Below are positions 47,337 to 59,696 of a DNA stretch of 64,000 bases, in pieces (positions within the stretch are counted from its first letter, which is position 1; each line of letters opens with the position of its first letter). The notes below the pieces were generated by a model. The model made no database searches, was not told the DNA's origin, and saw nothing but the letters and a program-made list of their open reading frames with translations. The position numbers and the translations under genes are program-made. The stretch is from Isoperla grammatica (lineage: Eukaryota > Arthropoda > Insecta > Plecoptera > Perlodidae). The DNA is taken from the NCBI GenBank assembly GCA_945910005.1, contig OX246749.1, positions 31,331,996 to 31,395,995 on the forward strand. Reading direction: 5' to 3'.

Positions 47337-49667
47337 CAGTGGCGGCCCGACCCCCTTAATATGCCCGGGGCCAAATTCGTAGCATATACCACCCACCACC
47401 GATTGCGTGGAAATCGACTTCGGGTGCGAATGAATGGGGGGTGTGGGGGGGATGCCCCCCACAACAGCGCCGCAGGCGGAATTTTTGTATAGAGTTTTTT
47501 TAATGTGGATTTAAGCGTTTGTACAGGAGTAGAGGCAGTCTGGAAATGTGTAACTCATGTTTGCTTTTCAGGTTTTCTTCCATTGTAAGTGTCATGCATT
47601 GATGCATGGCTCTTAAATAATTTCATATTTTTGATTCTTTGAAATTGAATAGGATTAAGAGGGAGGGGTGGAAAATGTTCATAACACGTTATTACGTACT
47701 TAGAATGAAATAAAAAGAAAAGTTCTTCCAATAAAATTATGTGTTGTTAATTTACATAAATGTGTTATTAAAAACATAATTATAATTGAAACGTTGGTGA
47801 GCCGACAGTAAGCAAGCGCCAAATACGATTACTGACTTCACCATTATACATAGTAATATTTAAATTCTAAATGATTAATTTTATTCGTGTTATGTAATCA
47901 GGCCCGGACTGGAACCATTTGGGGCCCTCAGCTAAAACCTGTAAAGGGGCACTCTACCGGGGGGTCTGGGGGGTATGGAATACCCCCAAGCAAACGGGGG
48001 TCCGGGGGTTTTCCCCCGGATTTTTTAAAAAATTAGGTGCTTGACATCAATGAAAACGCGTTTTTACGCTATTTTGGCAGTTATAAAGATGAAGAAATTC
48101 AGCTAGGTTTTTATACGAATATTATGATTTTAGACTTTTGATGACTTTATTATTTATTAAAATAAGAAATTCACAGTATTTTTAGGATACCACAACACAT
48201 CAAAATACATGCTGTAGAGCTGCCAATAATTACAACAGAGTTCAAAATAAAGTGCAGTATTTTATTCACACCAAAGCATTGATGAATTATTTCAAAATTA
48301 TTTGCGTAGCAAAAATAATGACAAACGTATTTTAGGGATTAGAAAAATGTATTTAACAGTTTAAAATGTTGTTATACTAGAATAGAAGGGGCTTAACTTA
48401 ACTGAGATGATTCGACATTTTACTCCCCTAGCCCTAAAGTAACAGTTTCTTTGTAAGCAACTCACTTGTTAAAGCTACTTAATCTATTATTTTATTTTTG
48501 TCCAAATCATAAAATAAATCCTTCTCAACATTAATAAAAAGCAGACTGGACATAAGGTCTTGGCCTAAAGACGACCGAAGTCGATTTTGACTATTTTAAG
48601 TTTAGAAACAAACTCGTTCACGTGACTTTTTTACGTTATGTGGGCCCGAGCACCCTCGAGCTGGGGGCCCACCACGATCGCGGACTTGCGGACCTGGCCA
48701 GTCCGGGCGTGTATGTAATATTGACTATTCATTTATTGTAGACAATTAATATGGGATTTAAAACAAGATAACTGGATTATATCAGTATACGCATTTAGGT
48801 ATTCTAGACAGTATTCATAATGGCGTAATGCGATGGGGTGAAGATTCGAAGTCAGGAGGGTTGTGGGGCGATGCCACGGCCACTAAAGGTGGTTATTTCA
48901 CGTTTTATACACACCTTTAAAAATCGAAACTTAAGAAATCGGCGTAACAAAATGAATATGTTTAATATTTACAAATGACATTGCTAAACTTGAATCTGAT
49001 TTTACCTGATTATGAAAAAAGTTAATGGTATTTTATAAACATAATGGCACTACGCTTATGATAATATTTCTTTCATGTTGGTGCAGGTCTATATTTTGTA
49101 ATGTTAAACGCAGGTTAAAAGTTCACTCATGAAAACTCTGATATGTTCATAAATATGGCAAAGTATACAAGTTGGCCAAACAGAAGGAGCACTTGTGATT
49201 TTGACACTTATTTAAATAGCAGAATTTTGGAGAGCAGTGTAGACCTGGAAGCGAACTCATCAATTGCAGCGTCGATCTCGATCGTAATGTCTGATTCACA
49301 AGATAGTATCATTAGGGTAGTCCATTAGGGGTGGACAGTAATAGGACGCTCGCTACAGGCACGGCCCTCTATTTTCTTTTAAGCGCGCAATTAGAATGTT
49401 TTGTTTGTAAATCGTTTTGGCTTTTAAGGAAATATGATTTTGTACTCTATTTTACGCCAAGTTGTTGTATTAGAAGTGTTTCTGTATTAGTATTCTGTAG
49501 ATACGCATTATCATATTCTTTACAACTCATTTTGTTTTACAATTCCCTTTTTAATTTATGGTTTCGACCAACTATACCTACCTACCTACCCACCCACCCA
49601 ACCACCCACCCACCCCTTAACGCTCGCGGGGCCATGGCCCCAAATTTATATGGTCGGGCCGCCACTG
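47337..49667. mobile_element. hAT-type transposon with 8-bp target duplication, non-autonomous
   Basis: A 2331-bp element with ends CAGTGGCGGCCCGACC and GGTCGGGCCGCCACTG, flanked by ACCACTAA on both sides (47329-47336 and 49668-49675). CA...TG-type ends and an 8-bp duplication are hAT hallmarks. It contains a second hAT-like element (47899-48711). No transposase is recognisable; the ORFs at 49143-49328 and 49331-49675 lack hAT motifs. A (CCTA/CCCA)n stretch sits near its right end (49574-49617). Confidence 0.9.
47899..48711. mobile_element. hAT-like element nested in the larger hAT
   Basis: An 813-bp element with ends CAGGCCCGGACTGG and CCAGTCCGGGCGTG. It is flanked by TATGTAAT on both sides (47891-47898 and 48712-48719), a perfect 8-bp duplication. 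Subterminal G/C-rich blocks (GGGGGTCCGGGGGTTTTCCC) are present. AT-rich interior without coding potential. Confidence 0.92.
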
Positions 49668-49675
49668 ACCACTAA

Positions 49676-50728
49676 TATGTTGGTAATCTTTGTTGGGGGG
49701 GGGGGGGGGGGATGTTAAGGCTCTGAACGCACATATTACCCTGAGACGTCACGTGAATGGTTCGAGGCTTCTATGATGAACAGTGGCCGTGCTAAACGTT
49801 CTAAGTGACTCACAGCCACCCTGATCAATGGCGGCGATTATTGGCCCCATTGGCCGAGGATTTCGACGCCAGCGCCGCCAGCGGTGGTTAATGAAGCATT
49901 CGCAGAGTGTTTACTCCGAGATAAAGGGGCCCCTAAGCCGATAGCGCGGTCGGCCAGGTAGCTCAATAACGAGCATCGACTTCCGATAAACCACAATACA
50001 GTAACATCTACGTGTGCCTTAACAACCACTCAATGCTTTTCAAACTTTAAATGATGGCGACGATTCCCGTTGCTTTACCTTTCCGTTATTGGAGTAACGC
50101 TATTCGAGATGATGAATTAAGGAAGGTAGTTTATGCCTTATACAGGATTCGAACCCACGTCCCTAGAAGCCACCCTGGACAGTACAATTTGACAAACATT
50201 TCTGATTGGTTGTGTGTTTATTTCTACATTTATCCCCACGTTATCAATAATTGGATTAGTTTTAACATCTTCATTCTTTCCCCCCTTACGTCACAATTTT
50301 CGGTTCTAGAAGTCATTGCCACGCAAAGCCTGGATTATCTGTTGCAAGTATTATAACTTTTGATCTGGTTCAGCGATTGTGATTCCCTCCATTTGTCTTT
50401 CAATTATTATATATTTTATTATACTCGCGTGACTCAAAAGTCTTTACCTAACCGATCCCTTCACATTTCTACACTTTTCAATAAACTTCTTTACCTACTT
50501 CCTCATTGCGTGTGTGCGTGTGTGTGTGAGCTACGACTGCCCTAGTTCACCGTCTCGCCACCGCCCGCCCACAGCGCTGCTCTCAATGTGTGCACAGACA
50601 CCGAGATAACAGACTTATTAGCAACTCAGGAACGCAATCAAATACCAATAATCTATTAGCGGGATATTCTGTGTCCGCCATTACAATGCACAGGACCTGT
50701 TGTAAGACGCCATCTTGAATGCATTATT
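49676..50728. other. No gene seen; tRNA-like B box on the minus strand near 50145
   Basis: A poly-G run lies near 49695-49710. At about 50120-50180 the minus strand has GGGTTCGAATCCTGTATAAG, a B-box-type remnant of a SINE. No coding evidence. Confidence 0.45.
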
Positions 50729-51411
50729 AGGTCTGTTCGTTCTGTAGTAGCAGTCGCACTGCAGGAGGTGAGTTGGAGCAAAGGCATATGACGTCATAGG
50801 AGTTGGTAGCACATTGGAGTAGTTTATAAAAACGAACGGTTTTGTAGCAGATTTTGTTGCGCGGCAAATTAATTCTCAATTACCTTGAGATACCAGCATC
50901 AACCTACTACCGAATAGAATATTTCATATAATAATAGTATTAAAAAGTACCTGCAGACCAAGTATCACACTATTAAACTCGAAAGGCGAGAGTAATTGTT
51001 TTTACAGTAGGGCCTAGGCCTAGACCTAGGCCAACTCATTGGTGGGAGGTTTGGGACAATCCACTAGGCCTAGAGTGTAGAATACACTATTTATATAAAT
51101 TTAAAATGTAGACTAAGCATACAACTCATTTGTACTATCAAATATGTAATGGCCATCCACTATTTCTGGGCCATTCTCTCCACAAGCAATCTTGCACACT
51201 TCTCCATCCATAATAACGCGCCTTTTTGCAACCTGCTACAACTTTACTGAAAGCGCTCCACCAGAGCACTTTCAGTAGAGTTGTAGCAGCTACCATTTCG
51301 TAATCGAACACTTTTGTAGTAGCGCCAGCTTACTACCAAAGCGCCTGCTCCCATAGAACGAACGCTTTTGTAGAACTGTCGCACATTGTAGTAGACAGAA
51401 CGAACAGACCT
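50729..51411. mobile_element. Non-autonomous element with 17-bp inverted ends
   Basis: AGGTCTGTTCGTTCTGT at 50729-50745 is perfectly inverted at 51395-51411. An internal palindrome (CTGCTACAACTTTACTGAAA against its mirror at 51270-51289) and AGGCCTA-rich sequence occur inside. No target duplication or transposase found. Confidence 0.75.
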
Positions 51412-52414
51412 CATATCTCCTTCCAGCCAACGACCTAGAATGTAGTAAAGCATAGATGGGCGACGAGTGGGCGTGGCGGAGTTCGGACTATCTGACAGCT
51501 TGTCAAAGTCAGTTTGTATTTTCCGTGTGTGCAAAATAAGAAGAAAATAAAAATGAACGAAATGTAATGAAATTTGTCGACATTTCCTAGTATTTTATGT
51601 TTTTCTTTTAGTAATACTCTAAATTGTATTCCATTGTTTTGAGGGTATTGAAATGGAATGGTCTGCAAAAGAAAAATGTATGTCATGGCTGTCGACTATG
51701 GCTACAGGGTTGTCTTTGATTTACTAAATTATAGGGCGGTGTTTCCTGCACAGTTATCGGGTAAGAAGGGGGGGGGGGGGAGGGAGGGCCGGGGTACCAG
51801 CGTGACTTGGTCATAAACAGAATCACAAGTAGTTTGATAAATATATAAAAATAAAATATGTAATACCACATTAATAAGTAAATAAGTTATAAAATTTTGA
51901 GAAAAAAAACATTGTTTCCTTTTACCTAACGAAACAGAACAAGAATATAAAGAAGTTTTCTCAATGTTGCTGCTCAGATATCCTGAAACTCTGATCTTTA
52001 AAAAAGAAAAACGCTTTATTTCTCCCGACAATGCGACCTGACGTTAAATTGACAGCGATCTTGGCAGGCCATTTTCCTCCGGATATTATAATGATATTTC
52101 TAACGAAAAGAACTCCCCCCCCCCCCCCCCCAACACGATGAAGCCGTGTCTCTTTATTCGTCTCTCAGCGATATTACACGTCACAATGTCGCGACCATCT
52201 CTCCTAATTAATGTCTCTGCTTGTTTTCATCTAGCGAGCGATTATTTTCTCTCGCGTCTGTTTTTATCGTCAAGGCTTTTAGATGATTGCGCGGACTGCC
52301 ATTACCGACCGGTCGGTAACGGTCGTGTCTTGATTGGTCTTGTATAGTTGGATATAGTGATTTGGAATAAACTCCGTTACCTTAACTGAGATTAAGGCCC
52401 GGTTTAACAATGAT

Positions 52415-52493
52415 TCATTAACGGGGCCGTTAGTTGACGGTCCGTAAACCTGTAACCCAATGACGGACCGTCAACTAACGGCCCCGTTAATGA
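52415..52493. repeat. Perfect foldback, 31-bp arms, 17-nt loop
   Basis: TCATTAACGGGGCCGTTAGT, then TGACGGTCCGT at 52415-52445 is exactly complementary to 52463-52493. A 79-bp hairpin-forming sequence. Confidence 0.92.
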
Positions 52494-53264
52494 CCGATTG
52501 GATATATATTTCGTAAGCTACTTTCTTTTTTTTTGTCCATGCCATCCAGGCTTCCCATTGGTTGTTGCCATGGTGAAAACAAGTTAGTAGCCGACTAAAT
52601 ATTCATCTGACGTTCATAAAACGGACGTTTATGTATCAGCCATATCGCCTAGCGGTGTTTCTCTCAACTGTTTCTTGTTCAGCGCCGATAGATTATCATA
52701 ATGTCGATAGTCGCGCGTCGAGTGTGACGCGCGTCGATACTGACGCGCGTCGAGTGTCACACCCCCCGATAATGCGACCCGAGCTCGACATGGAAATGCA
52801 CTTTATTAAGTGCATCTTGACAGGATGTCGATGCTCTACCCTGATCTATATCCGGTCTGGAGTTGGTGTACACCAAGGAGATCAATGCTGTGACGTACTA
52901 AACACAATATGTTGCACTAAAGAAGGTCGCTGTCTTTCCCTTGATGTATGTATATTATGTAGCCGGTGAAACTATGCTGTAGCTAGAGTATACTCGCTAA
53001 CCTAAGTAAATCAAGGGTAGTACAGACACCTTTTCTATCACCACCCCTTCGCGTCAGTTTGTTAGTGCTCAGGTGTAGGAAAGGATATTAAAATAAGCAA
53101 GGCATAGGCCTATATTAAATGCGACTTATTTCAACTCTAGGTCTTACACATATCGTGTTCATAGTAAAGTCTAAAATACACAAATCCAAGGTCATAAGTA
53201 ACCTGCTTCCCTTGGTAGCTTTAATGGGCTACGGGGCGGCATAATAACTTTCTATCGGCACAGA

Positions 53265-53396
53265 GAGCGCTGCGAGCGGTCCGGCCAACACTCACTGAAT
53301 ACTGGACTTCTTTGGAACCAGGTTATTTTTTAGTTTTCGGTGACTTCTAGGAGGCGGTGCTCAGTGGCCGGAACGCTCGCAGCGCTGCAGTGTAGG
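53265..53396. repeat. Inverted repeat (possible MITE)
   Basis: AGCGCTGCGAGCGGTCCGGC on the left mirrors GCCGGAACGCTCGCAGCGCT on the right with two mismatches, enclosing about 90 bp. Confidence 0.7.
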
Positions 53397-53426
53397 CATT
53401 TGTTGTAGGAGCGTAGCCCGAAGACG

Positions 53427-54273
53427 TGTCGGTAAAAGAAGGCGTCTTCACTACCCTTGCTTCAGGTTACGTTAACAAAGTTGAACAAGTGTCTTGGCTC
53501 CTCCCCCGAGTCTACGAGAGATGTCGGTAAAAGAAGGCGTCTTCACTACCCTTGCATCAGGTTACGTTAACAAAGTTGAACAAGTGTCTTGGCTCCTCTC
53601 CCGAGTCTACGAGAGGTGTCGGTAAAAGAAGGCGTCTTCACTACCCTTGCTTCAGGTTACGTTAACAAAGTTAACAAGTGTCTTGGCTCCTCTCCCGAGT
53701 CTACGAGAGGTGTCGGTAAAAGAAGGCGTCTTCACTACCCTTGCTTCAGGTTACGTTAACAAAGTTGAACAAGTGTCTTGGCTCCTCCCCCGAGTCTACG
53801 AGAGGTGTCGGTAAAAGAAGGCGTCTTCACTACCCTTGCTTCAGGTTACGTTAACAAAGTTGAACAAGTGTCTTGGCTCCTCCCCCGAGTCTACGAGAGG
53901 TGTCGGTAAAAGAAGGCGTCTTCACTACCCTTGCTTCAGGTTACGTTAACAAAGTTGAACAAGTGTCTTGGCTCCTCCCCCGAGTCTACGAGAGGTGTCG
54001 GTAAAAGAAGGCGTCTTCACTACCCTTGCTTCAGGTTACGTTAACAAAGTTGAACAAGTGTCTTGGCTCCTCCCCCGAGTCTACGAGAGGTGTCGGTAAA
54101 AGAAGGCGTCTTCACTACCCTTGCTTCAGGTTACGTTAACAAAGTTGAACAAGTGTCTTGGCTCCTCCCCCGAGTCTACGAGAGGTGTCGGTAAAAGAAG
54201 GCGTCTTCACTACCCTTGCTTCAGGTTACGTTAACAAAGTTGAACAAGTGTCTTGGCTTCTCCCCCGAGTCTC
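53427..54273. repeat. 95-bp minisatellite, about 9 copies
   Basis: The unit begins TGTCGGTAAAAGAAGGCGTC and includes TTCACTACCCTTGCTTCAGG, TTACGTTAACAAAGTTGAAC and CTCCTCCCCCGAGTCTACGA. Copies are nearly identical, with single changes (TTGCATCAGG in copy 2, a lost G in copy 3, TTCTCC in the last), suggesting recent expansion or homogenisation. Confidence 0.96.
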
Positions 54274-55956
54274 CGTGAATATGACACTTAATAAGTCACC
54301 GCGAGGAGAACAATTCTACATCCAGCAGCACCGACACTTTGATTAATTAACAGAGAGTCTCGTATTTAATTAGCCCGTCTAACGAATTCTCGTTGATTAA
54401 GGGTATCTGCCGCGGCGGCTGCGTCGGGGACCGAACCAGTTTGCATAGATAACAACTGTTTTACGTCGACATAATTGGACATTTTAATGACGGGAAGGAC
54501 AGTCGTTGACAAAACGTTGTGAACATAAGACGCTGCGATGATTCTGGAGGCTTATGATCATTGCGTGTTGACGCTTTGAGGGAGGTATAAATGGGTATTC
54601 AGGCAAAACGATATTTAATAAATACAGTCAATTGTTTTCTGAGGATATGCACGAACTTTTGACCAAACGACAAAACCTTATGGGTACATACAAATCGGAA
54701 AAAATTAAATTACAACGTTTTTGCGCCCGAATCTGATAAAAGTGTTGCGTTTATCTTGACGAGCGGGAACTATTTGCATTCAATAACAACTTGAATGACA
54801 AAGTAACCAAAGAAAGTCAGTATATCAATCACTATAGATGAGCACAGATAACCCTCGGTTAACTTAGCTCTATCAGTTTAGGAGAAGAACACAAAAAAAG
54901 AAAAGATCCGTGGCAGCCAATGGTGTCATACGGATACCTAGAGGGGGTCCCTAAGTGAGAACAGATAATGCTCGGTTTCGCTCTAGCTCTAAAACACACA
55001 GAAAGAAACTATTCAAGGTAGCTACAGGCGAATCCAAATAAGATTTGAGATCAAATCCGTTTCATTAAACTTTTTTTTCGTTAGCTCCTTCAAGTACTCT
55101 ACTATCTCTATACTAAAAAATGTATGTATTGAATTATTTATATTTTAATGTCAACCATATTCAGTTCCAAAACTGTTTTATAAAGGAGCACAACACTAGA
55201 GGAACATACTATGTGCATTCAGCATTATCTTTAGAAAAATAGTACAATGAATGTTGCGGGTTTCTGGTAAATAAATTATGAGAAATTCCGTTGCTTATTT
55301 ATTTTTAAAAACAAGTAAAAGCCATAATTCAAGTACACAATATGCTGAAGTTAAGTTTTGTATAAAGAATAAAGACAAAACTGTTTCATAATTCCCACTC
55401 GGCAATAACTTCTGCTGTCGAGAACATTAAACATGTTAGCTATCTTATTAGAACAAGACGCTTGATTATAATATCACTTAATATGGACCACGTGGTAGAT
55501 ATTAGTCTTCACATATGACGTCATCCTTGCAACTAGGTTGTGGTGTAATCTCTCCCATCTGAATAATGACGCCGCAGAGAACAAGTAGGTCCTCGCTGTT
55601 CGTTTTCTACCCGATCTTACTCCGAGTAAAAACTACTTGCACCGTTTTTAAATTGACTCGCGACCCGGCAAGAAACAAGATATAGAAGATGCGACCTGTC
55701 TAGCTTTAGAGCTTTGCCAGAAACCATCACTGAACCATGGAAATGGCTCACTGTGTGGGAAATTAGTTTTACTTGTCAACGTTGGTACTATGTTAAAATG
55801 TCACCGTGGAACATATTCTTCACGAGCTCATATGAATAAGTGACCGAACCCGATGATGTTTATAACTGTAACTTGTTTTCACCAAGGCAACCGTGCCTTA
55901 GCCATACGGTCCGTATTGCTCTGTCTATGACGATCAGTTGCCGAGATAGTCATATA
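54274..55956. other. No gene seen
   Basis: AT-rich unique DNA with a decayed retroelement tail resemblance at 55125-55195 (TTATTTATATTTTAATGTCA, then TTCAGTTCCAAAACTGTTTT) and one TGACGTCA (55516). Confidence 0.5.
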
Positions 55957-56067
55957 TCCTAACCTAACCTAACCTAACCTAACCTAACCTAACCTAACCT
56001 AACCTAACCTAACCTAACCTAACCTAGCCTAACGTAGCCTAACCTAACCTAACCTAAACAAACCTAA
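55957..56067. repeat. Interstitial telomere-like array (CCTAA)n
   Basis: About 13-14 perfect CCTAA units, then degenerate units (CTAGCCTAACG, CTAAACAAACC, CTAATCTACC). TTAGG on the minus strand is the arthropod telomere repeat. It is internal here, directly next to a 13-bp minisatellite. Confidence 0.9.
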
Positions 56068-56089
56068 CCTAATCTACCCTACCCACATG

Positions 56090-56665
56090 TTCAGCCGCAG
56101 TACCCGAGCAAGTTACTCCCGCAAGTTATTCCCGCAAGTTACTCCCGCCAGTTAGTCCTTCAAGTTATTCCCGCAAGTTACTCCCGCCAATTACTCCCTC
56201 AAGTTACTCCCGCAACTTATTCACGCAAGTTACTCCCGCAAGCTACTCCCGCAAGTTACTTCCGCTAGTTATTCACGCAAGTTACTCCCGCCAGTTAATC
56301 CCGCAAGTTACTCCCGCAAGTTACTCCCGCAAGTTAATCCCGCAAGTTACTCCCGCAAGTTACACCCGCAAGTTACTCCCGCAAGATACTTCTTCAAGTT
56401 ATTCACGCAAGTTACTCCCGCAAGTTACTCCCGCAAGTTACTTCCTCAAGTTATTCACGCAAGTTACTCCCGCTTGTTACTCACGCAAGCTACTCCCATC
56501 AGTTACTCCCGCAAATTACTCCCGCCAGTTACTCCCTCAAGTTACTCCCGCAAGTTATTCACGCAAGATACTCGCGCAAGTTATTCACGCAGTTACTCCC
56601 GCAAGTTAACTCGCAAGTTACTCCCGCAAAATAATCCCGCAAGTGTCTCCCGCAAGTTACTCCTG
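56090..56665. repeat. 13-bp minisatellite CAAGTTACTCCCG, about 44 copies
   Basis: Units vary as CAAGTTATTCACG, CCAGTTAATCCCG and CAAGTTACTTCCT, and some have single-base indels. Starts about 20 bp after the telomere-like array. Confidence 0.94.
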
Positions 56666-58593
56666 ACCAAGTATTTCCCAAACAAATTTGTTGTGGTTAG
56701 AGAAGTTAAGTTAGGTACTTAAGCTCGTGGCTACGCCCTCAGAAATGATCCTTCGTATAGTATCTTCCTCTGAGGAAAGTTTGGTGCTTTTACCACAACG
56801 TGTACGATCATTGTGCTCACCATGTCAGAAGGGGACATCATACCATGTTATCTCATGTTTGTGAAACTAAGTTAATTAAGAGGGAAAATGCATAGAAATG
56901 TTAACAAATAATTTTGTTCGGAAACATTTTTATAAAGCTCAAGACTTTAGTAGAGTTCTATCATCAGTATGTGTTACCGTATGAAATATAACCTTACAAA
57001 CTTGTAAGTGGCAATATCCTTATGTTTCCGTTGCTCTATGCAAGAGTAGCATTATTATCTGTCAACATTCTTTCCTTGGCATATAAAACTATAATTTAAG
57101 TTATGTTCTAGTCAGCAGTTATGTGATGCTCACATATAACTTTTATTTATGTCTGTTTCACTTGTGTGAAAACCTCCAACACTTCGTTGCTGTTTTGTTG
57201 GTACGAGGATAAGATACCATTCTCGCGGTTGGCAACGTCTCCGAGACGTAATTTAAATAGACAAAATGAATACGAAGCAAAAAGCTAAAAACTTTGTCTG
57301 CGAGCTTGAACTAGCTCCTCTCTAACTATCCATAACACCATAACTTCCCTTCCCCCCCTGTCTTGTCTAATTGTGTATTGTAAGCTTGAGTAGATCCGTT
57401 TCCCCCTCCCCGGCTCTGACCGTCGTTTGTTTTCAAGTCTCGCGGGCCGCTCGTCTTTTGTTCAGAGAGTTTCCTAATTAGGCCGCTAGAGAGAGCGCGC
57501 GGCCGCCATGTTGGATTTTCTTTGAACGACTTTGATGTTATCGTGGTTTCATTAGAAAGGGGGGGGGGGGGGGGGGACCGGCAATCATATCATTATGCTA
57601 AGGACAAGTGCCCCCGGGTGTGTGGACGTGAATAGGCTTGATTGAAAAACCAAAGAGCTTAGTAAACTCGGTACAGGAGGTAATTTGCGTCTATTCAAAA
57701 GGAGTAATCAAAGAGATTAGCTTCCTAACGACTCATTTTGTTGAGTTCTTGATATGTCACAAAACACACACAGGTATATTTGTTGTCAAAGCATGAACGA
57801 AGAACCTTATTCTCCCATAGCCGTGTCAGTAAATGTAACAAATATGTACAAGGGTGAAGGTTTTCAGGTAACTTTTCATTTGTAATCTTTGTATGTGTTT
57901 GGAACCTAGGCATATTTTTCATACTATGACCATTATAAACTAGGCTAGGTCTAGATACAGTAGGGCTAAACCTTACGTGTAACTCTTAAGTCAGCCATCT
58001 TGTTACGTATAGTGCTGCCACCTACACTGACTTCTGTCGCCGCTTAGGAAACATATTAATTAGTATGAGAATTGTATCTTCTTATGCGTCAGTAACACTT
58101 TCACCGATGATCCTAAACCTTCACGACGCACGCTATTACGCGTCACGCACGCTATTACGCCCCAACGCGACGCGCACGTAGAGAAGAATTAAGCCGTTAA
58201 TTAAAACAAATACAAAAACGTCTTCGTTTAATTAGAGCGTAAAGGCGAAACATGAATAGTGGGCCTAGAATGTTCTACACAGCGCGGAGGGGTTTAGTAC
58301 AACACAACGCGCTTGCGAGGGAATATTTCCTCCGTTCAGAAAACTACTTAAAAGTTGTGTAGCCGAGTTTAAAAGACAAATTAATTCCAGTCCGACCTGA
58401 GGTGAGGTGAGGTGAGGTGAGAATAGATGATGACCCCCGCTGAGAGCGTCTTAAGAGTAACATAGGTGTTTTAATCTGGGGGAAGTTAACGACGGGGTTT
58501 TACGTCGGTTGGTATTAATTAAAACGGGCTTCGTATCTACATGGTTTATCATGTTAGGCGTTGACACGTGGCTACAGGGTTGCCCCTTGGCCT
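56666..58593. other. No gene seen
   Basis: Unique DNA with a poly-G run near 57559-57576 and a short (GGTGA)n run at 58399-58420. No ORF with a recognisable domain. Confidence 0.5.
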
Positions 58594-59247
58594 TCTCACA
58601 GCTACAGTACAGATGCAGCTAACTTCTCACAGCTACAGATGCAGCTTACTTCTCACAGCTACAGTACAGATGCCGCTAACTTCTCACAGGTACAGATGCA
58701 GCTAACTTCTCACAGCTACAGATGCAGCTAACTTCTCACAGCTACAGATGCAGCTAACTTTTCACAGCTACAGATGCACCTAGCTTCTCACAGCTACATA
58801 TGCACCTAGCTTCTCACAGCTACAGATGCACCTAACTTCTCACAGCTACATATGCAGCTAACTTCTCACAGCTACAGATGCACCTAAATTCTCACAGCTA
58901 CAGATGCAGCTAACTTCTCACAGCTACAGATGCAGCTTACTTCTCACAGCTACAGTACAGATGCCGCTAACTTCTCACAGGTACAGATGCAGCTAACTTC
59001 TCACAGCTACAGATGCAGCTTACTTCTCACAGCTACAGTACAGATGCCGCTAACTTCTCACAGGTACAGATGCAGCTAACTTCTCACAGCTACAGATGCA
59101 GCTAGCTTCTCACAGCTACAGATGCAGCTAGCTTCTCACAGCTACAGTACCGATGTAGCTAACTTCTCACAACTACAGATGCAGCTAACTTCTCACAGCT
59201 TCAGTACAGATGCAGCTAACTTCTCACAGCTACAGATGCAGCTAACA
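58594..59247 (+). repeat. 26-bp minisatellite with 3'-splice-site-like unit, about 25 copies
   Basis: The unit is CTAACTTCTCACAGCTACAG followed by ATGCAG. Read on the plus strand it holds a branch-point-like CTAAC directly before TTCTCACAG. Some units contain an extra TACAG. It ends about 220 bp before the plus-strand exon candidate at 59466. Confidence 0.94.
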
Positions 59248-59465
59248 AGCAATGATTGGCTGGCTTTACAGCTGGGCAGTCACCGTCTGCTCATAGAGAT
59301 ATAACTTCTATCTCTATGGCTTGATCATAGATATATAACTTATCTCTATGGTCTGATCAATCAACAATAACCTACCCCACTCTGATTGTAGCAAGTGTAG
59401 TTGTATGTTGTGTACAACAATCGCCACATTACCCAGGATACCGCGCGCGACTATCTCCGAACAAG

Positions 59466-59696
59466 ATGGAGGTTTCCACTCAATTGACCTTCAGACAGTT
59501 CGTGGTTCGACTCCTGGACGCGATCGCAGCGATACTGGCTGAGCAAGACACGTGCTCGTTCTACGACGTGTTCGATTATGCGATCGATCATATCGAAGAC
59601 CCGATCACACCGGACGAGATGTTTGTGGCTGTGATCTTTGCGCTGGGGTTCTGCAAGGACAGGGGGTTGATTCTGGGCGACGACGAGACTTACACG
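59466..59696 (+). CDS. Exon-like ORF of unknown family
   Basis: ATG at 59466 opens 77 codons ending ILGDDETYT at a possible donor ACG|GTAGGG (59697). The peptide (TFRQFVVRLLDAIAAILAEQ, then FYDVFDYAIDHIEDPITPDE and MFVAVIFALGFCKDRGLIL) looks like a folded helical protein rather than chance, but I cannot name the family. An upstream in-frame reading (YRARLSPNK) back to TTACCCAG at about 59434 means it could equally be an internal exon. The frame happens to stay open through the following repeats to 60026, but that glycine/arginine-rich extension is repeat translation in shifting frames. No further exon is recognised to the right. Confidence 0.5.

Noticed and set aside
49143..49675. hAT transposase within the hAT element
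   Set aside because: The two short ORFs lack hAT dimerisation or RNase H-like motifs and one extends past the element's end.
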